Below are positions 62,655 through 64,000 of a DNA stretch of 64,000 nucleotides, piece by piece; position 1 is the first letter of the stretch; each line of letters begins with the position of its first letter. The position numbers were made by a program, and so were the translations under genes. Under the pieces are notes generated by a model. It had not been told where the DNA came from. It saw nothing but the letters and a program-made list of their open reading frames with translations, and did no database searches. Source of the stretch: Polluticoccus soli (GTDB taxonomy: Bacteria; Bacteroidota; Bacteroidia; Chitinophagales; Chitinophagaceae); the NCBI RefSeq assembly GCF_029269745.1, contig NZ_JARJHT010000001.1, positions 124,001-188,000 of the forward strand, written 5' to 3'.

Positions 62655-63239
62655 ATGAAACGTAACTACACTAATATCCTTCTGGCAAGCGCTCTTATCG
62701 CTATGGCTGCTTTGGCACGTATTGTAAACCGCGAGATCGGTGACCTGCATAACCTTGCACCGGTTGCTGCTGTTGGTCTTTTCGCAGGCGCTGTTGTTGC
62801 TAACAAACGTCTTGCTTTCATACTACCGTTGCTGGCGATGTTCATTTCAGATCTTTATTTCCAGTTGTTCGGCACCATTACCTATATGGCTGATGGCAAG
62901 CTGGTAACTATGAAAGGTTTCTATGGCCAGGAGCAAATATGGGTATACGGTGCAATGGCTATCGTTACCGTTCTTGGTATGTTCATGGGCAATGTGAAAA
63001 CCTCTAAGGTACTGGGCTTCTCACTGATGAGCTCTGTGCTGTTCTTCGCAGTATCTAACTTCGGCGTGTTCCTTTCTGGCTATTGGGGAACCGGCGCTGC
63101 TGGCCTGGCCAAAACATACACTATGGCGTTACCATTCTTCCGCAATACAGTTATCAGCGACCTGGTAGGCAATGGCTTACTGTTTGGTCTTTATTTCTCT
63201 TTGCAGCAGGCCATTAAACCCGCTCCACAACGCGCTTAA
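62655..63239 (+). CDS. DUF6580-type integral membrane protein
   Basis: 194 residues with about five membrane spans (ILLASALIAMAALARIV; LAPVAAVGLFAGAVVANKRL; FILPLLAMFISDLYFQLFG; WVYGAMAIVTVLGMFMGNV; VLFFAVSNFGVFLSGYWG). The N-terminal NLAPVAAVGLFAGA and the SNFGVFL--YW-TG pattern fit the DUF6580 family, which resembles S components of energy-coupling-factor vitamin transporters. Substrate unknown. The ATG at 62655 gives the clean N-terminus; the longer frame from 62607 begins inside the secA terminator. Confidence 0.82.
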   Translation: MKRNYTNILLASALIAMAALARIVNREIGDLHNLAPVAAVGLFAGAVVANKRLAFILPLLAMFISDLYFQLFGTITYMADGKLVTMKGFYGQEQIWVYGAMAIVTVLGMFMGNVKTSKVLGFSLMSSVLFFAVSNFGVFLSGYWGTGAAGLAKTYTMALPFFRNTVISDLVGNGLLFGLYFSLQQAIKPAPQRA

Positions 63240-63258
63240 TCAATATCATTTGAATAGT

Positions 63259-63288
63259 AAAAGCCCGGCTGCTTAGCCGGGCTTTTTT
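63259..63288. terminator. Terminator between convergent genes
   Basis: AAGCCCGGC / GCCGGGCTT with six-base loop and TTTT tail on the plus strand, A-rich on the other side. Confidence 0.85.
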
Positions 63289-63298
63289 ATTGCAGTTC

Positions 63299-64000
63299 TT
63301 ATTGGAATATTGTAACCTGTTGTCGTCCGAGTACCTGTTTATCTCCCAATAATTCAAAAGTGTAAGTTCCTGATGCCACATTGGTAGCTCTTACCTCCAT
63401 TGCACCACTTCCATCAATCGTTCCAGTTCCGTTTCTCGCTACCCTGCCCATATTATCGATCAGGCGCCACGCGACATTTCCATTTATCGCCTTGCTCTTT
63501 GCCGCCAGCCTGAACGCCCCCTTATTGGGATTAGGGAACAGCAAAAATGCATCAGGGGCGTAAGGTATTGTGCTGATACCATTGTTGTATTCCTGCTTTG
63601 GAGAACTCCACATGCCTCTGCCATAAGTAGCCGCCCAGATCTTATTGGTTACGTAGTTGATCCCCAGGTCTGTAACATGCACACTAGGCAGATTGACATT
63701 GAACTGGTCCCATTGCGTCAGTGTGCTGTCTTTGTAAAACACACCAACGTCAGTACCAACATAGAGGATCGCGTTTGACGTGTCTATTTCGAAACACAAC
63801 ACAGGTACATTAGGCAAACCGGCATTTATCTGCGTCCACGATCCTGCATTATACTCAGCCACTTGCGGACCATTAAACCCGCTAAAGGTGATCCAGAAAT
63901 GATCTTTGTCTTTAGGATCCACCTTGATATCCGAGATCATTCCATTGTATGGAATTGCCAGCTGGGTAAAACTTGCAGTATTACCAGGCGTAAAAGAATG
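63299..64000 (-). CDS. Sortilin-like T9SS-secreted protein, C-terminal part (continues past window end)
   Basis: The frame is open to the end of the window, so the start lies beyond 64000; 233 residues are visible. It contains the last blades of an Asp-box/sortilin-like propeller (ILYVGTDVGVFYKDSTLTQW; VHVTDLGINYVTNKIWAATY) and ends in a T9SS type A sorting domain (LLFPNPNKGAFRLAAKSKAI). The propeller part aligns residue by residue with the C-terminal half of the protein at 52868-55441 (PNVPV--C---DTSN---Y-GTD-GV-Y-D), so the two are paralogues 8 kb apart in opposite orientation. Confidence 0.85.
   Translation of the reverse strand, partial: HSFTPGNTASFTQLAIPYNGMISDIKVDPKDKDHFWITFSGFNGPQVAEYNAGSWTQINAGLPNVPVLCFEIDTSNAILYVGTDVGVFYKDSTLTQWDQFNVNLPSVHVTDLGINYVTNKIWAATYGRGMWSSPKQEYNNGISTIPYAPDAFLLFPNPNKGAFRLAAKSKAINGNVAWRLIDNMGRVARNGTGTIDGSGAMEVRATNVASGTYTFELLGDKQVLGRQQVTIFQ

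Noticed and set aside
1-64000. tRNA, rRNA, tmRNA and CRISPR arrays
   Set aside because: I looked for cloverleaf and direct-repeat patterns in all gaps and saw none; the repeats present are palindromes, not spaced direct repeats, apart from the two-copy unit at 41.1-41.3 kb.

Overview
The window is chromosomal DNA from a member of the Bacteroidota, most likely of the Chitinophagaceae/Chitinophagia type. The signs are type IX secretion (T9SS) C-terminal sorting domains on at least five predicted secreted proteins plus a gliding-motility (type B) C-terminal domain on a sixth, SprB-type repeats, an S46 dipeptidyl-peptidase, a LigD-type NHEJ ligase, and promoters of the Bacteroidota form (-33 TTTG / -7 TAnnTTTG) instead of sigma70 ones. 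Shine-Dalgarno-like sequences are mostly absent. I see no rRNA, tRNA, CRISPR array, prophage or intact insertion sequence. The species cannot be named from this sequence alone.

Layout. 0-2.1 kb: the end of a LigD phosphoesterase reading frame, then the LigD ligase-polymerase frame, overlapping at a poly-A slippery site. 2.3-8.7 kb: sucD, two T9SS cargo proteins and an MlaF-like ATPase. 8.8-12.9 kb: a leftward run of acyl-CoA carboxyltransferase, SMI1/KNR4 protein and MORN/TonB-C protein, preceded by an isoaspartyl peptidase. 13-17 kb: a decayed terminase-like ORF interrupted by palindromic repeats, and a secreted thermolysin-family protease with SprB repeats. 17-20 kb: topoisomerase IB and a membrane-anchored MutS-like ATPase, convergent. 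20-32.3 kb: the S10-spc ribosomal operon on the minus strand, from rpsJ to secY-map, with a textbook promoter before rpsJ and a terminator after map; the usual flanks (rpsL-rpsG-fusA upstream, infA-rpmJ-rpsM-rpsK-rpsD-rpoA-rplQ downstream) are absent.

32.4-35.2 kb is the least ordinary stretch: a small TonB-C protein, several very short single-membrane-span ORFs on both strands, one of them split at a G7 tract, a KGG-repeat stress protein, and a hairpin-rich segment ending in a T tract. 35.2-41 kb holds a PAS kinase whose H-box histidine is replaced by Gln, ribonuclease Y, an NlpC/P60 hydrolase and a secreted repeat protein of unknown family. Just upstream of that last gene are two near-identical 55-bp transcription units (promoter plus hairpin terminator), the best candidate here for an undescribed small RNA or leader element. 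41.4-44.7 kb: infC, thrS and a lipoprotein; rpmI-rplT do not follow infC.

45-64 kb: an orphan two-membrane-span histidine kinase, an AhpC/AhpD peroxide-defence pair, a muconolactone-isomerase-like protein, a gliding-motility CTD beta-propeller protein, a DPP11-type peptidase, a hypothetical exported protein, a large sortilin-like T9SS protein, recN and rlmI (divergent), a DUF5648-like repeat protein, secA, a DUF6580-type membrane protein, and the C-terminal part of a second sortilin-like T9SS protein closely related to the first. Overall the window mixes core housekeeping (translation, SecA/SecY export, RNA turnover, DNA repair) with the secreted-protease and adhesin cargo typical of a polymer-degrading, possibly gliding bacterium.
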